The notes under the pieces were generated by a model. It was not told where the DNA came from and did not search any database. It saw only the letters and a program-made list of their open reading frames with translations. Positions 43,769 to 53,800 of a DNA stretch of 64,000 nucleotides are shown piece after piece. The translations under genes were made by a program, and so were the position numbers. How positions within the stretch are numbered: position 1 is the first letter of the stretch; every line of letters starts with the position of its first letter. Origin of the DNA: CAYGDP01 sp964348665 (lineage in GTDB: Bacteria > Verrucomicrobiota > Verrucomicrobiia > Palsa-1439 > CAYGDP01); assembly GCA_964348665.1 (NCBI GenBank), contig CAYGDP010000007.1, positions 1 through 64,000 on the forward strand. The letters run 5' to 3'.

Positions 43769-45070
43769 ATGAAAGAAAATCTCCAAGGCCAAATCTCAAA
43801 CTCCAATAAAACCCCAAGGACCAAGCACCAACCTGCCACTTCGCGTGCGCGTTTGGAATTTGGAGTTTGGATTTTTTTTGGAATTTGGTGTTTGGGTTTT
43901 GGAATTTCCGCCCCTCTTCACGGGGCGGACTGGTTTCAATGGCGCGGACCCAACCGCGATGGCATCAGCGCCGAGAAAGGCTGGTTTGCTGAATTGCCGG
44001 CGGAAGGTCCAAAACAACTTTGGAAAGCCGGCAATCTCGGCATCGGTTGGTCGTCGGTCTCGGTTGCCGGCGGTCGTGTCTTTACGATGGGCAACACGGG
44101 CGAGGTAGATACAGTTTTCTGTTTCGACGCCAACACGGGCGCCGAAGTCTGGAAACATACCTACGATTGCTCGTCGAAAGATCCCAACGGATACCCAGGC
44201 CCGCGTAGCACTCCTACTGTGGATGCAAACCGCGTCTACACCGTCAGCCGGCGCGGTCATCTCTTCTGTCTCGATGCCGCCACCGGCAAAGTCGTCTGGT
44301 CAAAGAATTTCAAAGCCGATTTTCAATCCGACCCGCCCACGTGGGGATTCGCTGGCTCACCAGTGATTGACGGCAATAATCTCATCGTCGAAGTCGGCGG
44401 TTCTGGCACAGCGCTCGTTGCTTTGAACAAAACCACCGGCACTGTCGTTTGGAAAAACGGCAGTGATCGCCCCGGGTATGGGTCGCCTGTCGTCTTCGGC
44501 GCTGGCGCGCAGCGGGGGGTCGCCGTGTTTCACGCAAAAGCGGTCGTCGGATATAGTCTCGCCAATGGCAAAGAACTCTGGCGTCATTCATGGGAGACCG
44601 CCTACGACGTGAACGCCGCCACGCCGATCGTGGTGGGCGACAAAGTTTTTATTTCATCCGGGTACGGTCACGGCTGCGCCCTGTTGCAGGTCGGCCCGGG
44701 CGGATCCAGAGTGCTTTGGGAAAATAAGAACATGAAAAACCACATGAACGCCTGCGTGTTGCTCGGCGAACATCTTTACGGGTTCGACGAAGGCGAATTG
44801 AAATGCCTCGATTTCAAGACCGGCGAAATGAAATGGAAGACCGGCAAATATGGAAAAGGATCGCTCATGGCCGCGGACGGGAAGTTGATCATTCTTGGAG
44901 ATCGCGGCCGGCTCGGCTTTGCCACCGTCACGCCCGATAGTTATCAGGAACTCTCCAGCGCTTCTGTCTTGAGCGACCGCGATGTTTGGGCTGCGCCGGT
45001 GCTCGCCAACGGAAAAATTTACTGCCGCAGCAAAAGTGATTTGGTTTGTATTGACGTGAGCAAGAAATAA
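43769..45070 (+). CDS. PQQ-like beta-propeller protein (paralogue 3)
   Basis: A 433-residue protein from ATG 43769. The signal peptide (about 28-52, GVWIFFGIWCLGFGIS) again comes from a TTTGG-rich repeat. The mature part opens with ADWFQWRGPNRDG and has blades VFCFDANTGAEVWKH, FCLDAATGKVVWS and VALNKTTGTVVWK. It is closely similar to paralogue 4 at 45456. Tandem arrangement with paralogue 2 suggests local duplication. No PQQ or metal ligand set can be pointed out. Confidence 0.84.
   Translation: MKENLQGQISNSNKTPRTKHQPATSRARLEFGVWIFFGIWCLGFGISAPLHGADWFQWRGPNRDGISAEKGWFAELPAEGPKQLWKAGNLGIGWSSVSVAGGRVFTMGNTGEVDTVFCFDANTGAEVWKHTYDCSSKDPNGYPGPRSTPTVDANRVYTVSRRGHLFCLDAATGKVVWSKNFKADFQSDPPTWGFAGSPVIDGNNLIVEVGGSGTALVALNKTTGTVVWKNGSDRPGYGSPVVFGAGAQRGVAVFHAKAVVGYSLANGKELWRHSWETAYDVNAATPIVVGDKVFISSGYGHGCALLQVGPGGSRVLWENKNMKNHMNACVLLGEHLYGFDEGELKCLDFKTGEMKWKTGKYGKGSLMAADGKLIILGDRGRLGFATVTPDSYQELSSASVLSDRDVWAAPVLANGKIYCRSKSDLVCIDVSKK
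43785..43915 (+). repeat. TTTGG/CCAAA inverted repeat at the start of the gene at 43769
   Basis: CAAACTCCA (43797-43805) is exactly complementary to TGGAGTTTG (43861-43869). The left arm is a CCAAA-rich stretch within the first codons; the right arm encodes the signal peptide core. Confidence 0.65.
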
Positions 45071-45090
45071 GGCGGGAACGGAAGAGAGGA

Positions 45091-45146
45091 TGATTGGAAG
45101 TTTGAACCGGAAAGTTTAAATCCATCCAATCTTCTAACCTTCCAAT
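45091..45146. repeat. Inverted repeat between two genes
   Basis: GATTGGAAG (45091-45099) and CTTCCAATC (45138-45146) are perfect 9-bp inverted copies in the gap between paralogue 3 and the GYD gene. The loop is 38 bases and no T-run follows. Likely part of the interspersed short repeats of this genome. Confidence 0.5.
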
Positions 45147-45165
45147 CTCCCCAGAAAGGAACCCT

Positions 45166-45459
45166 ATGGCCAGCTATATCATGTTGATTCAATTCACCGA
45201 CCAAGGCGCGCGCCGCATCCACGACTCGCCCAAACGCGCCGCGGCCGCCGTCGCCCTCGGCAAGAAAATGGGCGTGCGCGTGCGTGAAATCTATTGGACG
45301 CTTGGCGTCCACGACGGCGCAGTGCTTTGCGATGCCCCCAACGACGAAACGATGACTGCGTATGCGCTCTCCATCGCGTCGCTCGGCAACGTGAAGACCC
45401 AAACGCTCCGCTCGTTTCGCGCCAAAGAGTTTCAGGGCATCTTGAATAAGATGAAGTGA
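45166..45459 (+). CDS. GYD-domain protein
   Basis: A 97-residue cytoplasmic protein preceded by AGAAAGGA at good spacing. It matches the GYD family (ferredoxin-like alpha/beta fold): YIMLIQFTDQGARRI at the start, EIYWTLGVHDGAVLCDAP in the middle and SLGNVKTQTLRSF near the end. The family is small, found in many bacteria and of unknown function. It is trapped between two propeller paralogues; the last one overlaps its stop. Confidence 0.9.
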   Translation: MASYIMLIQFTDQGARRIHDSPKRAAAAVALGKKMGVRVREIYWTLGVHDGAVLCDAPNDETMTAYALSIASLGNVKTQTLRSFRAKEFQGILNKMK

Positions 45460-46799
45460 AACGACGAAATCCCAAGCACCAAACGCCAAATGCCCCCGGT
45501 AGTCATGTGAGTTTTGCCACGCGGGTCAACGCATCCCTGTTTTTCTTTCGCCCCAACCGGAAGATATTTTTCTCCCGCGACTTTGAAAGTAGACTGGCTT
45601 GGAACTTGAAGCTTGGGATTTCTTTGGTGCTTGGTGTTTGGAGTTTGGAGTTTTCGTCCGCCTTGGCGGACGACTGGCCGCAATGGCGCGGCCCGAACCG
45701 CAATGGCATTTCCGGCGAAACGAATCTGAACTGGCAGTGGCCGAAGGACGGCCCGAAGGTTCTTTGGCGCGCAACCGTCGGCGCTGGCCATTCGCAAATC
45801 GCTGTCGTTGGCAACCGGACGTTCACGCTCGGCAATAAATCGAACGAAGATACGGTGTATTGTCTCGACGCCAGCACCAGTGTAATAATCTGGAAGCACA
45901 CGTATCCCTGTCTCGCAGGACAGTACGCTGGCCCGCGTGCCACGCCGACCGTCGAGGGTAATCGCGTCTTCACACTTAGCCGGGATGGCCGCGCGTTCTG
46001 TTTCGACAGCGTAACCGGAGCGATTGCTTGGGAACACAAATTCACAGCCGAATCGGGCGCGATCATTCCCAAATGGGGATTTGCCGGCTCACCGTTGATC
46101 GTCGGTGATCTTGTCCTCTATAACGTCGCCTCGGCGGGCGCCGCTCTCGATAAAAAAACTGGCAAACACGTCTGGCGCTCGCCCAGTGGCATCGCCTCGT
46201 ACGCCTCGCCCGTCGCGTTCCCGCTCGAGAAACAACAGCTCGTCGCCATTTTTCCATCGTCCGGGCTTGTCGCCGTCCATCCCGTTGATGGCCGAAAACT
46301 CTGGGAAGTTCCATGGTCGTGGAACGACCCGTACCAAGTCAACGTCGCCGACCCCATCTTCGTTGATGATACCGTCTTTATTTCCTCCGATTACAAGCGA
46401 GGCAGTGCGTTGCTCAAAATCAGCTCGGCCGAGAAACCAACCGCGCTCTACGAGAGGCGAACCATGCAAAATCACATCAACACTTGCATCCTGCTCGACG
46501 GCTACCTCTACGGCAACGACATCGGCCGGCTCACCTGCATCGAATTGAAAACAGGCAACGTTCAATGGCAGCAACGCGGCTTTGGCAAAGGCGGACTGAT
46601 TCTCGCAAGCGGCAAACTGATTGCTCTGGCCGAAGACGGTCACCTTGTCATTGCCGAAGCGTCTCCACAAAACTATAAGGAGATCGCGCGGGCGAAAATT
46701 CTCGACGGCACCTGCTACACCCCGCCGTCGCTCGCCAATGGACGGTTGTACTTGAGAAATAACAACGGCGATATCGTCTGTTTGGATTTGAAACAATAA
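45456..46799 (+). CDS. PQQ-like beta-propeller protein (paralogue 4)
   Basis: A 447-residue protein. The start is a GTG at 45456 overlapping the stop of the GYD gene; no better in-frame ATG exists before the signal peptide (about 50-70, GISLVLGVWSLEF). The N-terminal 48 residues before the signal core look like translated repeat and linker, so the true start could be later. The mature part opens with DDWPQWRGPNRNG and has blades VYCLDASTSVIIWKH, FCFDSVTGAIAWEH and ALDKKTGKHVWR. Confidence 0.78.
   Translation: MKRRNPKHQTPNAPGSHVSFATRVNASLFFFRPNRKIFFSRDFESRLAWNLKLGISLVLGVWSLEFSSALADDWPQWRGPNRNGISGETNLNWQWPKDGPKVLWRATVGAGHSQIAVVGNRTFTLGNKSNEDTVYCLDASTSVIIWKHTYPCLAGQYAGPRATPTVEGNRVFTLSRDGRAFCFDSVTGAIAWEHKFTAESGAIIPKWGFAGSPLIVGDLVLYNVASAGAALDKKTGKHVWRSPSGIASYASPVAFPLEKQQLVAIFPSSGLVAVHPVDGRKLWEVPWSWNDPYQVNVADPIFVDDTVFISSDYKRGSALLKISSAEKPTALYERRTMQNHINTCILLDGYLYGNDIGRLTCIELKTGNVQWQQRGFGKGGLILASGKLIALAEDGHLVIAEASPQNYKEIARAKILDGTCYTPPSLANGRLYLRNNNGDIVCLDLKQ
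45466..45660 (+). repeat. TTTGG/CCAAA inverted repeat at the start of the gene at 45456
   Basis: GAAATCCC (45466-45473) pairs with GGGATTTC (45615-45622), and CCAAGCACC (45472-45480) pairs with GGTGCTTGG (45626-45634). The arms are about 140 bases apart; the right arm codes for the signal peptide core. Confidence 0.68.
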
Positions 46800-46874
46800 A
46801 CAACTCAATCGCCAGTCTCCCAGCGAGGATTACTTTGACGGCGATCATACAACCGCACACATCCTCATTCAATC

Positions 46875-47351
46875 CTATCGCTTGGTCTTTTCCAACGCTT
46901 CCTGACAAGCATCTGCAACCAGTTCGAGTTGGGTCAAAAACACGTCGCGCCTGCCGGAAGGCAGTGTCTCCAAAACTTCATTCTGCAGCTCAATCGCGAC
47001 CTGCTTCGCTTTGCTAAATGTCTGCTGGCCTTTCGCCGTAATGCGCGTGCGATGCGCGCGCCGGTCGGTCTCGTGAGTCGCGCGCGCCAATAATCCCGCC
47101 TTCTCCATTCGTGCCACGATGGACGCGATGGTGTTGGCATCCGCCGCCATCAGGTCGGTGATCTGACGCTGCGTCAAACCGCGCGGGTCACCCTCGACCA
47201 GCCAACGCAACGTGGTGAATTGATCGGGAGTAATGCCCAGATGCGCGATGCGACGGCGAAACGTCTGGTTCAGCGCATACCACGCCCGGCGCAACAGGGG
47301 CGGTAGACGCCTCGGCGTCTTGTGATCTAAATTGGACGCGGGTTTTTTCAT
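46875..47351 (-). CDS. MarR-family transcriptional regulator
   Basis: A 158-residue protein from ATG 47351, preceded by the strong ribosome binding site AAGGAGG. It has the MarR winged helix-turn-helix (about 40-110): DQFTTLRWLVEG, LTQRQITDLMAADANTIASIVARMEKAGLL, and the wing ATHETDRRAHRTRITAKG with the conserved D-R-R. It should repress genes until a small ligand binds. Its own upstream region, shared with the methyltransferase gene, holds a MITE-like element, so its native promoter may be displaced. Confidence 0.93.
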   Translation of the reverse strand: MKKPASNLDHKTPRRLPPLLRRAWYALNQTFRRRIAHLGITPDQFTTLRWLVEGDPRGLTQRQITDLMAADANTIASIVARMEKAGLLARATHETDRRAHRTRITAKGQQTFSKAKQVAIELQNEVLETLPSGRRDVFLTQLELVADACQEALEKTKR

Positions 47352-47404
47352 CCACCACCTCCTTATCGCGTAATGCCCTTCCGATGCAAGGGAATCAATT
47401 CATA

Positions 47405-47619
47405 CCTCGATCATTAGCGACGTGCCAAAACAATTCACAATCGGGTGAAGGTTACAGGGCTAGCATCCATTTTGATGTCCTTCCGAATTGTAGCGGCGCT
47501 CTACGAGCGCCGATTATTTCAATCCATCGGCGGTCATCCACCTCCGCAGGAAGCTCCGGCGAGACACGTAGACCGCCCCTAACATGTTGAATGGAAGGTT
47601 ATTTCGCTAATGATCGAGG
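47405..47619. mobile_element. MITE-like element, copy 2 (215 bp, 16-bp perfect terminal repeats)
   Basis: CCTCGATCATTAGCGA (47405-47420) and TCGCTAATGATCGAGG (47604-47619) are perfect 16-bp terminal inverted repeats. ATTCAT flanks both sides (47398-47403 and 47620-47625), a possible 6-bp target duplication with one extra base on the left. The interior matches copy 1, including TTGTAGCGGCGCTCTACGAG and ATTTCAATCCATCGGCGGTC, but has an insertion of about 31 bp (near 47537-47567). No coding capacity. Confidence 0.82.
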
Positions 47620-47775
47620 ATTCATCAATAACGATCACTAGACTTCGGGATTCCAAACGTAATGGTAAGCAAACTTCGCCCGTCCGATAATGCGATGTTT
47701 TTTTCTCCTGCATCCGCCGTTAATTTCCCTTTCCAGTCTGGAAGACGACTCCGCTTTGTCGTAGGATGCGTCCCG

Positions 47776-48426
47776 ATGAAAATCGAAAGCTATCGCGCGC
47801 GATCGCAGGCGTCCAAGGCGGAAAAATACGCCACGCGGTTCGAGACCGGCGCGCGCAAACGCATTCACCAGCGCGAAATCCGCGCCGTACAGAAGATTTT
47901 TGCGTCGTTGGACGGTTGCGCGACCGTCGTAGACGTGCCAAGCGGCGCGGGACGTTTTCTCACCGCCTTGAGCACGAACGGCCGGCGCGTGCTGGAGGTG
48001 GATGTCGCCCTGGACATGCTGGCATTCGGTCGCAAACGAAACAATGCGGCGACATCAGGAGGTTTGCGCCACTTTGTGCAGGGTGACGCCACCCGATTGC
48101 CGCTGGCCAAGGGCAGCGTGGATTGTGTGTTTTGCAATCGCCTGCTCCACCACATCGTCGTGGCCGACGAACGCGCCGTAATCCTGCGCGAGCTGCATCG
48201 GGTCACGCGGCGATGGGTGGTCGTGTCGTTTTTCGATTATCATTCGTTCGGCACGGTGCGAAAGGTCCTGAAACGCCTCAAAGGTCGCAAGCCCAAATAC
48301 GATCATGAACCGACCCGGGCGGAGTTTCAGAAGGAGGTCGAACGAGCCGGGTTCCGCGTGGAAGAGATCATGCCGACGGGGTCACCCTGGGTGGCCCAAA
48401 AGTTTTTCGTTCTGGAGAAAGTGTAA
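47776..48426 (+). CDS. Class I SAM-dependent methyltransferase
   Basis: From ATG 47776 the protein has 216 residues, with AGGATG upstream. The Rossmann methyltransferase landmarks are visible: VVDVPSGAGRF (SAM-binding motif I), VDVALDMLAFGR (motif II), GDATRLPLAKGSVDCVFCNR (motifs III/IV, UbiE-like), and RVTRRWVVVSFFD. The substrate cannot be read. It overlaps nadD by 1 bp. Confidence 0.85.
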   Translation: MKIESYRARSQASKAEKYATRFETGARKRIHQREIRAVQKIFASLDGCATVVDVPSGAGRFLTALSTNGRRVLEVDVALDMLAFGRKRNNAATSGGLRHFVQGDATRLPLAKGSVDCVFCNRLLHHIVVADERAVILRELHRVTRRWVVVSFFDYHSFGTVRKVLKRLKGRKPKYDHEPTRAEFQKEVERAGFRVEEIMPTGSPWVAQKFFVLEKV

Positions 48427-49022
48427 TGGACAAACCCATCGAGAAAATCGGGATTTTGGGTGGAACCTTCGACCCGATTCACATCGGTCACCTGCTCATC
48501 GCGCGGGACGCGATGGAAGCAGCGGGACTGACGCGCGTGAAATTCGTTCCGTGCGCCCAGTCGCCGCATAAAACCACGCGGCCTACCGCCAGCGCGCGCG
48601 ACCGCCTGGCAATGGTCCGGTTGGCCATCCGGGAAAATGCGCGGTTCGAGGCGGACGACATCGAGATTCGGCGGAGAAGCGCGTCGTATTCAGTGGAGAC
48701 AGTGGAAGCGCTGCAACGGCGCGAGCCGGACGCGGATTTTTATTTCATTCTTGGCGCGGACAGCTATCGCGAGCTGCATCGGTGGCGGGAGATCGGGCGA
48801 CTGGCGAAACTCTGCCGGTTTCTCGTGCTGGCACGGCCGGGATTCGCGCCGCGAAATCCAAGATTGCACTGCTTGCGCGCGCGATTCATCGAGGCGCATG
48901 TTTGTTCGGTGAGCGCCACGGAAATCAGGACGCGACTCGGCCATCAAAAGTCCGTCCGCTATCTCGTGCCCGATGCAGTAAACCGCTACATCGAGCGGCG
49001 CGGCTTGTATCAGAACCCCTGA
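48426..49022 (+). CDS. nadD: Nicotinate-nucleotide adenylyltransferase
   Basis: A 198-residue protein, normal for NadD. It has the nucleotidyltransferase start GILGGTFDPIHIGHLL (the HxGH motif), the PHK substrate-binding segment, FILGADSYRELHRW, and the C-terminal SATEIRTRL (variant of the ISSTxIR motif). It adds AMP to nicotinate mononucleotide in NAD synthesis. The ATG overlaps the methyltransferase stop (TAATG). In many genomes rsfS follows nadD; here an opposing ankyrin gene follows instead. Confidence 0.96.
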   Translation: MDKPIEKIGILGGTFDPIHIGHLLIARDAMEAAGLTRVKFVPCAQSPHKTTRPTASARDRLAMVRLAIRENARFEADDIEIRRRSASYSVETVEALQRREPDADFYFILGADSYRELHRWREIGRLAKLCRFLVLARPGFAPRNPRLHCLRARFIEAHVCSVSATEIRTRLGHQKSVRYLVPDAVNRYIERRGLYQNP

Positions 49023-49038
49023 ACAACGGAACAACACA

Positions 49039-50598
49039 TCAATTCTTCGCGCCGTACTGACGAAGTAATTTGATTTTCCGCGCCGTGACGTCGCTTTTCC
49101 CGCGGCGAAGAATTTCCAAGGCCGACCTGCCTTTGTCATCCTTGGCGTTTGGATCGGCGCCGAGCTGAAGGAGGAATTCGACGATGCTTGGGTCCGCAAA
49201 GTTGATCGTCTCGGCAAAATTCCGGTTTAACGCTGCCTTGGGATCGGTTTCCTTTGCCAACAACATCTTGATGATTTCTCGATGCTTCTCCCGAATGGCC
49301 AAAAACAACGGGGAGGAGCAATTTTCGTCCAATCCGAGTGGCAACGCTCCCCGGGATAGGAGAAACTCCACAGCCGCAATCGAACCCCGTTCCGCAGCAT
49401 GATGCAATGCGGTTGAACCAGGATAATAACCTCTACAATCGACGGATTTAATCAACGCCGGACAGACAGAAAGCATCGCCCCAAGTTTTTCGACGTTGCC
49501 AGCAATAGCGGTATCGAGAAACTCTTTCTGAAGAAAAATATCGGCCGGCGGCAATGTTCCGAGCAACAACTTGATAATCTCCTCTCTAACTCGACTGGGC
49601 GGTGATAAATTAATACTTCCGCCTCCTGGTGGACGTGTATTGCCTATGCGTATTCTATCGAGGATTTCTGCTCCAAGAATGCTCTTCGGATCAAATTCCG
49701 CGTGACACGAGACCAGCATAGCAGTTGTAAATTTATTGCCTCCAAGGGCTGCACCAACCATTAACGGAGTCCACCCGTAACGATCTTTGGCGTTGATGTC
49801 TGCGCCGTTCTGGAGGAGTAGCTCGGCGATCTCCAGCCGCCACGCATAGTGAAGCGGTGTCTGGCCATCGCTATCCACCACATTCACATTCGCGCCGTAT
49901 TGGATAAGCAATTTGACCGTTTGAGGGTCACATTTAGCCGCAGCAGCATGCAAGGCACTGGGGTTCGAACTACTAGGATTGTAGCTCTTGGCGTCAGCCC
50001 CATACTGAAGAAGTAATTCGACCGCCCGGTTGTCCTCTATCCATGCCGCACATGAGAGTAATAATTCATCATTGCACGTGGCGTTTGGATTTGCTCCGTT
50101 CTGGAGCAGTAATTCAACAATCTGCGGCGAAGATTTCATGTCGAAGAGCCAATAGATCGGCGGCTCATCCAGTTCTCCCTTGGCGTTGGGATTCGCACCG
50201 TGCGCCAGCAACCATTTAGCCATCTCAAACCCTTTATCGTCCCAATTCATCGTGACACAGTGAAGAGGGGTAAGGTGACGAAGCGGTCGTCCTCCGTTCG
50301 GAATCAGCAAGCTGCGCAATGAATTTCGTGTGGCCGGAGAAGGTACTTTTTTTATTCCAAAACCTACGACATCGTGAACTCGTTCTCGTAAGTGGATCCG
50401 ATCATCATACGCGTTGATCCATTCGGAATGTTGGGTCAAGAGGCGTTTCGCCTTGGCGAAATCCCCACGCCGAATCGCGTCGTGTACATCGGTGGGTTTG
50501 GCTCGGGAAAAGACAACCGCGCAGAGAATTACAATCACCGTGATGCCGCCACCCATGATAATGCATTTCTTTCCCGCGTTCATGACCAATCCATTCAT
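49039..50598 (-). CDS. Membrane-anchored ankyrin-repeat protein
   Basis: From ATG 50598 the protein has 519 residues (ATG 50583 is equally possible; the longest open frame starts at 50703). An N-terminal helix (IIMGGGITVIVILCAVVFS) is a signal anchor. About ten ankyrin repeats follow, e.g. TPLHCVTMNWDDKGFEMAKW, PSALHAAAAKCDPQTVKLLI, TPLHYAWRLEIAELLLQNGA and TALHHAAERGSIAAVEFLL. The protein should be anchored in the inner membrane with the repeats outside the cytoplasm. Function unknown. It converges on nadD. Confidence 0.85.
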   Translation of the reverse strand: MNGLVMNAGKKCIIMGGGITVIVILCAVVFSRAKPTDVHDAIRRGDFAKAKRLLTQHSEWINAYDDRIHLRERVHDVVGFGIKKVPSPATRNSLRSLLIPNGGRPLRHLTPLHCVTMNWDDKGFEMAKWLLAHGANPNAKGELDEPPIYWLFDMKSSPQIVELLLQNGANPNATCNDELLLSCAAWIEDNRAVELLLQYGADAKSYNPSSSNPSALHAAAAKCDPQTVKLLIQYGANVNVVDSDGQTPLHYAWRLEIAELLLQNGADINAKDRYGWTPLMVGAALGGNKFTTAMLVSCHAEFDPKSILGAEILDRIRIGNTRPPGGGSINLSPPSRVREEIIKLLLGTLPPADIFLQKEFLDTAIAGNVEKLGAMLSVCPALIKSVDCRGYYPGSTALHHAAERGSIAAVEFLLSRGALPLGLDENCSSPLFLAIREKHREIIKMLLAKETDPKAALNRNFAETINFADPSIVEFLLQLGADPNAKDDKGRSALEILRRGKSDVTARKIKLLRQYGAKN

Positions 50599-50692
50599 CC
50601 CTCGATTCCAAGTAGATGTCAAGCGGTTGAGTCTGGATTGATCAGGAGAACTACAACCAAAATGACGCATCGAATCATTTTCCCTCGAGCCC

Positions 50693-50717
50693 TCGGCGGT
50701 CATAGACCGCCGCTACA
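50693..50717. repeat. Solo palindrome related to the MITE interior
   Basis: CGGCGGTCATAGACCGCCG followed by CTACA repeats the right-hand palindrome of the elements at 42148 and 47405. GAATCATT at 50672-50679 resembles a terminal repeat end. A further GAGCGCGCTC palindrome is near 50792. This looks like a fragment or a minimal member of the same repeat family. Confidence 0.6.
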
Positions 50718-50803
50718 ACATTACAAATGGTTGGGCAAACGCATATCACTCGAAATTTTGTTCTTTCATCCTGTTATGAATCTGATCGCGCTGGAGCGCG
50801 CTC

Positions 50804-53800
50804 CTACTTCAACGTCTTTACGAACGTGAACAAATCGCGCACTTGTTCGTCGCTCATTGCTTCCAGCAGGCCATCGGGCATGATGCTGCGTTTGGTGAAG
50901 CCTGCCGCGCGAATGTCTTTCTGCGCGATGCGTTCTGGCTCGCTATTGATAGCGCGAAGAACGATGGCATCGGTATCCTGACTGACCAGAAAACCATCTT
51001 TTACGTCGCCGTCTTTCATTTCGACGCGGAACATTCGATAGCCGCCTTCGATGGCGGCGCTGGGCGTGAGCAACGCGCGCAAGAGCGCATCAGGATCGCG
51101 ATGGCCGCTGCCGTCCAGGGCGGGAGCGAATCCCGCGCCTTCGTTGCCGACCTTGTGGCAAACGAGGCAGGTCTTGGCGAAAAGTTCCTTGCCACGCGCG
51201 ACGCTTGCACTAAGCGAAGCCGAAGTGTCACCCGCTTTTTCAGCGAGCGTCCGGTACTTGGCAAGCTTCGCCTCCATCTCCTTTGCCTCCGCACCGGTCA
51301 ACAATGGCGGAAAATCGCTGGTGCGAACGAGTTTCGCGCCGCCTTTGAGTTTGCCGCGAGGCGCGCCGGACGAATAATATTTTACCAGCGAATCCGGCTG
51401 CGTCTCGCCGTCAAAACTGCGGTCAAAACTGGCGCGGATCTCCTCGGGGCTGCGCGCGACGTTCCAGACGCGAAACTCCATGATGTCGCCGGTCGTGCCC
51501 GGCGAAGCGGCTGTGAAACCCACGTCGAGGTTGGCGTACGTAGTGGTATCTGGTTTACACTCGTCCGTATCCAGCTCGCCATTGAGGTAGAGCTTGAATT
51601 TTCCCGGGGCATCGCGCGTGATGGCGACGTGTGTCCACGTGTCGGGAACAATTTTTTTCTTGGCAATGATGACGTCGTGAAGGGCTGGACCGGCCCAGAG
51701 GCGGAATTTGGAATCGTAAAAATTAAAATCGGCCACACCCGAAGCGCAAAGAATCCCGTCATCGTTGCCTATGCCGGGCGCGAACCGCACCCACGCCTCG
51801 ACGGTGAACGCGCCGGCCAGCGTGATGTTGGTGTCGGCAAAACTGTCGTCCTTGCCGTCGAGCCGCAATACGTTGCGGAAGAGCGCGGCATTGGCTTCCA
51901 GTAGAGCCACTAGTTCTGCGTCTTTGCCGAGAACGGCTTGCAACTTGTCGGCCAAAGCGCCGTCGAGGTCTGTTATCGGAAGCGTATTGGCTGCAAACGC
52001 TTTGACGAGTCCTTGCGCGCCGCGCGGGGTGCTGGCCAGACGATCGAGCGCATCGCGTCGCTCGCGTGGATTCATCTTACCCACAAATTCCAGCAACAAC
52101 ACAGGCGCGCGTTCGTGGGTAGACGATGCCAACGCGAGAATTGCTTCCTGTCGAAGGTCGGCATCGGCGGATTGGGCGAGTTTCGCGAAGAGGTCCGCCT
52201 GCCCGGAATTCATCTCGCGCAGGGCGCGCAAGGCGGAGAGCTGCTGATCCTTGGGCGAAGTTTTTTGCAGCAGCGCGACTAGGTCGCTTTCGAGAACTGT
52301 AAGCTTGAAGGCGGATGCGAGTCGCACCGCCAACTGTTTCGCCACGGCGTCACCCGTCCAGAGTGAACGAGCGGCATCGGTCAGCAACGGCGTGAGTTTG
52401 GCCGTGTCGAGACGGTTGCGAATGCGCAGCAGTGATTCGAGCACGACGGCGCTTTGCGCTGGATTTTTCAGGACGGCTTTGACGGCATCGCCAACGCCCG
52501 GTTCATCTAGAAACTCGACCAGCCGCAACAGTTCTTCGTCGTTCGGCGGACGCTTGAGTTGCGGCAACAGTTTGGCAACGCGGCTGGCGGATGTTTTTGG
52601 TTCGAGCGCAAGGGAAGCGAGCAGGCGGTTTTCGACTGGCATATTTCCCGCGTACGACCAGTTGAAAAACTCTTCGGTCTGTTTAGGATCGTTTTCCAGT
52701 GCGGCGCGGATGAGGTATCTCTCGAAGGCGCGGTCGTGCGCTGCCGAGGGGCCGGCGTTCGTGCCGGAAGTGACGGGCGCGCCGTCGAGCGGCTCGTCCG
52801 CCATTTCGACGAGGAGTTTAGTATGACGGCCAGATGCATCCTTTATGCCGCCAAGAGAACGAATCACCTCTGCACGGATTTGCGAGTCGGGATCGCTGGC
52901 GAGAGGTTCCAACAATTGAAGAAGTGTTGAATTCGATTTCGAGGCTTGCCCCCCGTCTGTTTGGCGGGACGAAACGGTGCGAACGGTTTCACGGCGGAGA
53001 TTGCGATTGGGGTCGCGCGTTAACGTCTGTAGAAGCGCGGAATCGGCTTTCCCCAGTCCTTCCAGCGCCCAGAGAGCGCGGATGCGAACATCGGTGGGTA
53101 GTTTGGCATCAGCGGCGATTTTGGAAAGCTGCGGGGTAAGTTTTTCCGCTTTGCGGTCGACGATTTGTTGCCAGGCGGTTGTGGCTTCCCATGTATTATC
53201 GGCGGCAAGGTGTTTCAACAAATCGGCATCAGCGACTCGCGTGAGGTCGGGAACAGTGCGCGGCGGCTGGTTTTTGTGGCGGACGCGCCAGATCCGACCA
53301 TGGGATTTGTCGCGGTCGGGATGATTCCGAGGGACTTCGTTGTGGCTGATGACTTTGTTGTACCAGTCCACGATGTAGAGAGAGCCGTCCGGGCCGAAGT
53401 GAATGGCGATCGGACGAAACCACGGGTCGGAACAGGCGACCAGGTCGGGAAGTTTTTCGAGCCGATACCCAGTGCCATCGGGATGAATTTTGATGGCGTT
53501 AATTCGGCTGGTAATTGGATTCGAGACATACATCACATCGGCATAGGGCACGGGCCAGTTGTTGCGGTCGTCGGACAGCGCGAGCCCCGACAATCCCGTG
53601 CCACCCATTTGGAAATGCGCGCCGAGGGCTGGCTGAAACGGCGCGTATGGTTTGGCGCGATCGTTGCCGATGCCGGGATAGCTTGCGCCGACGAAGAACG
53701 GCGTGACGGGAAACCCAAGATCGTTGGCTTCCTGAATGAACATCTCGCCTTCACGGCCGATGACGAAGCCCCATATGTTATTGAGACCCCAGCCGACGAT

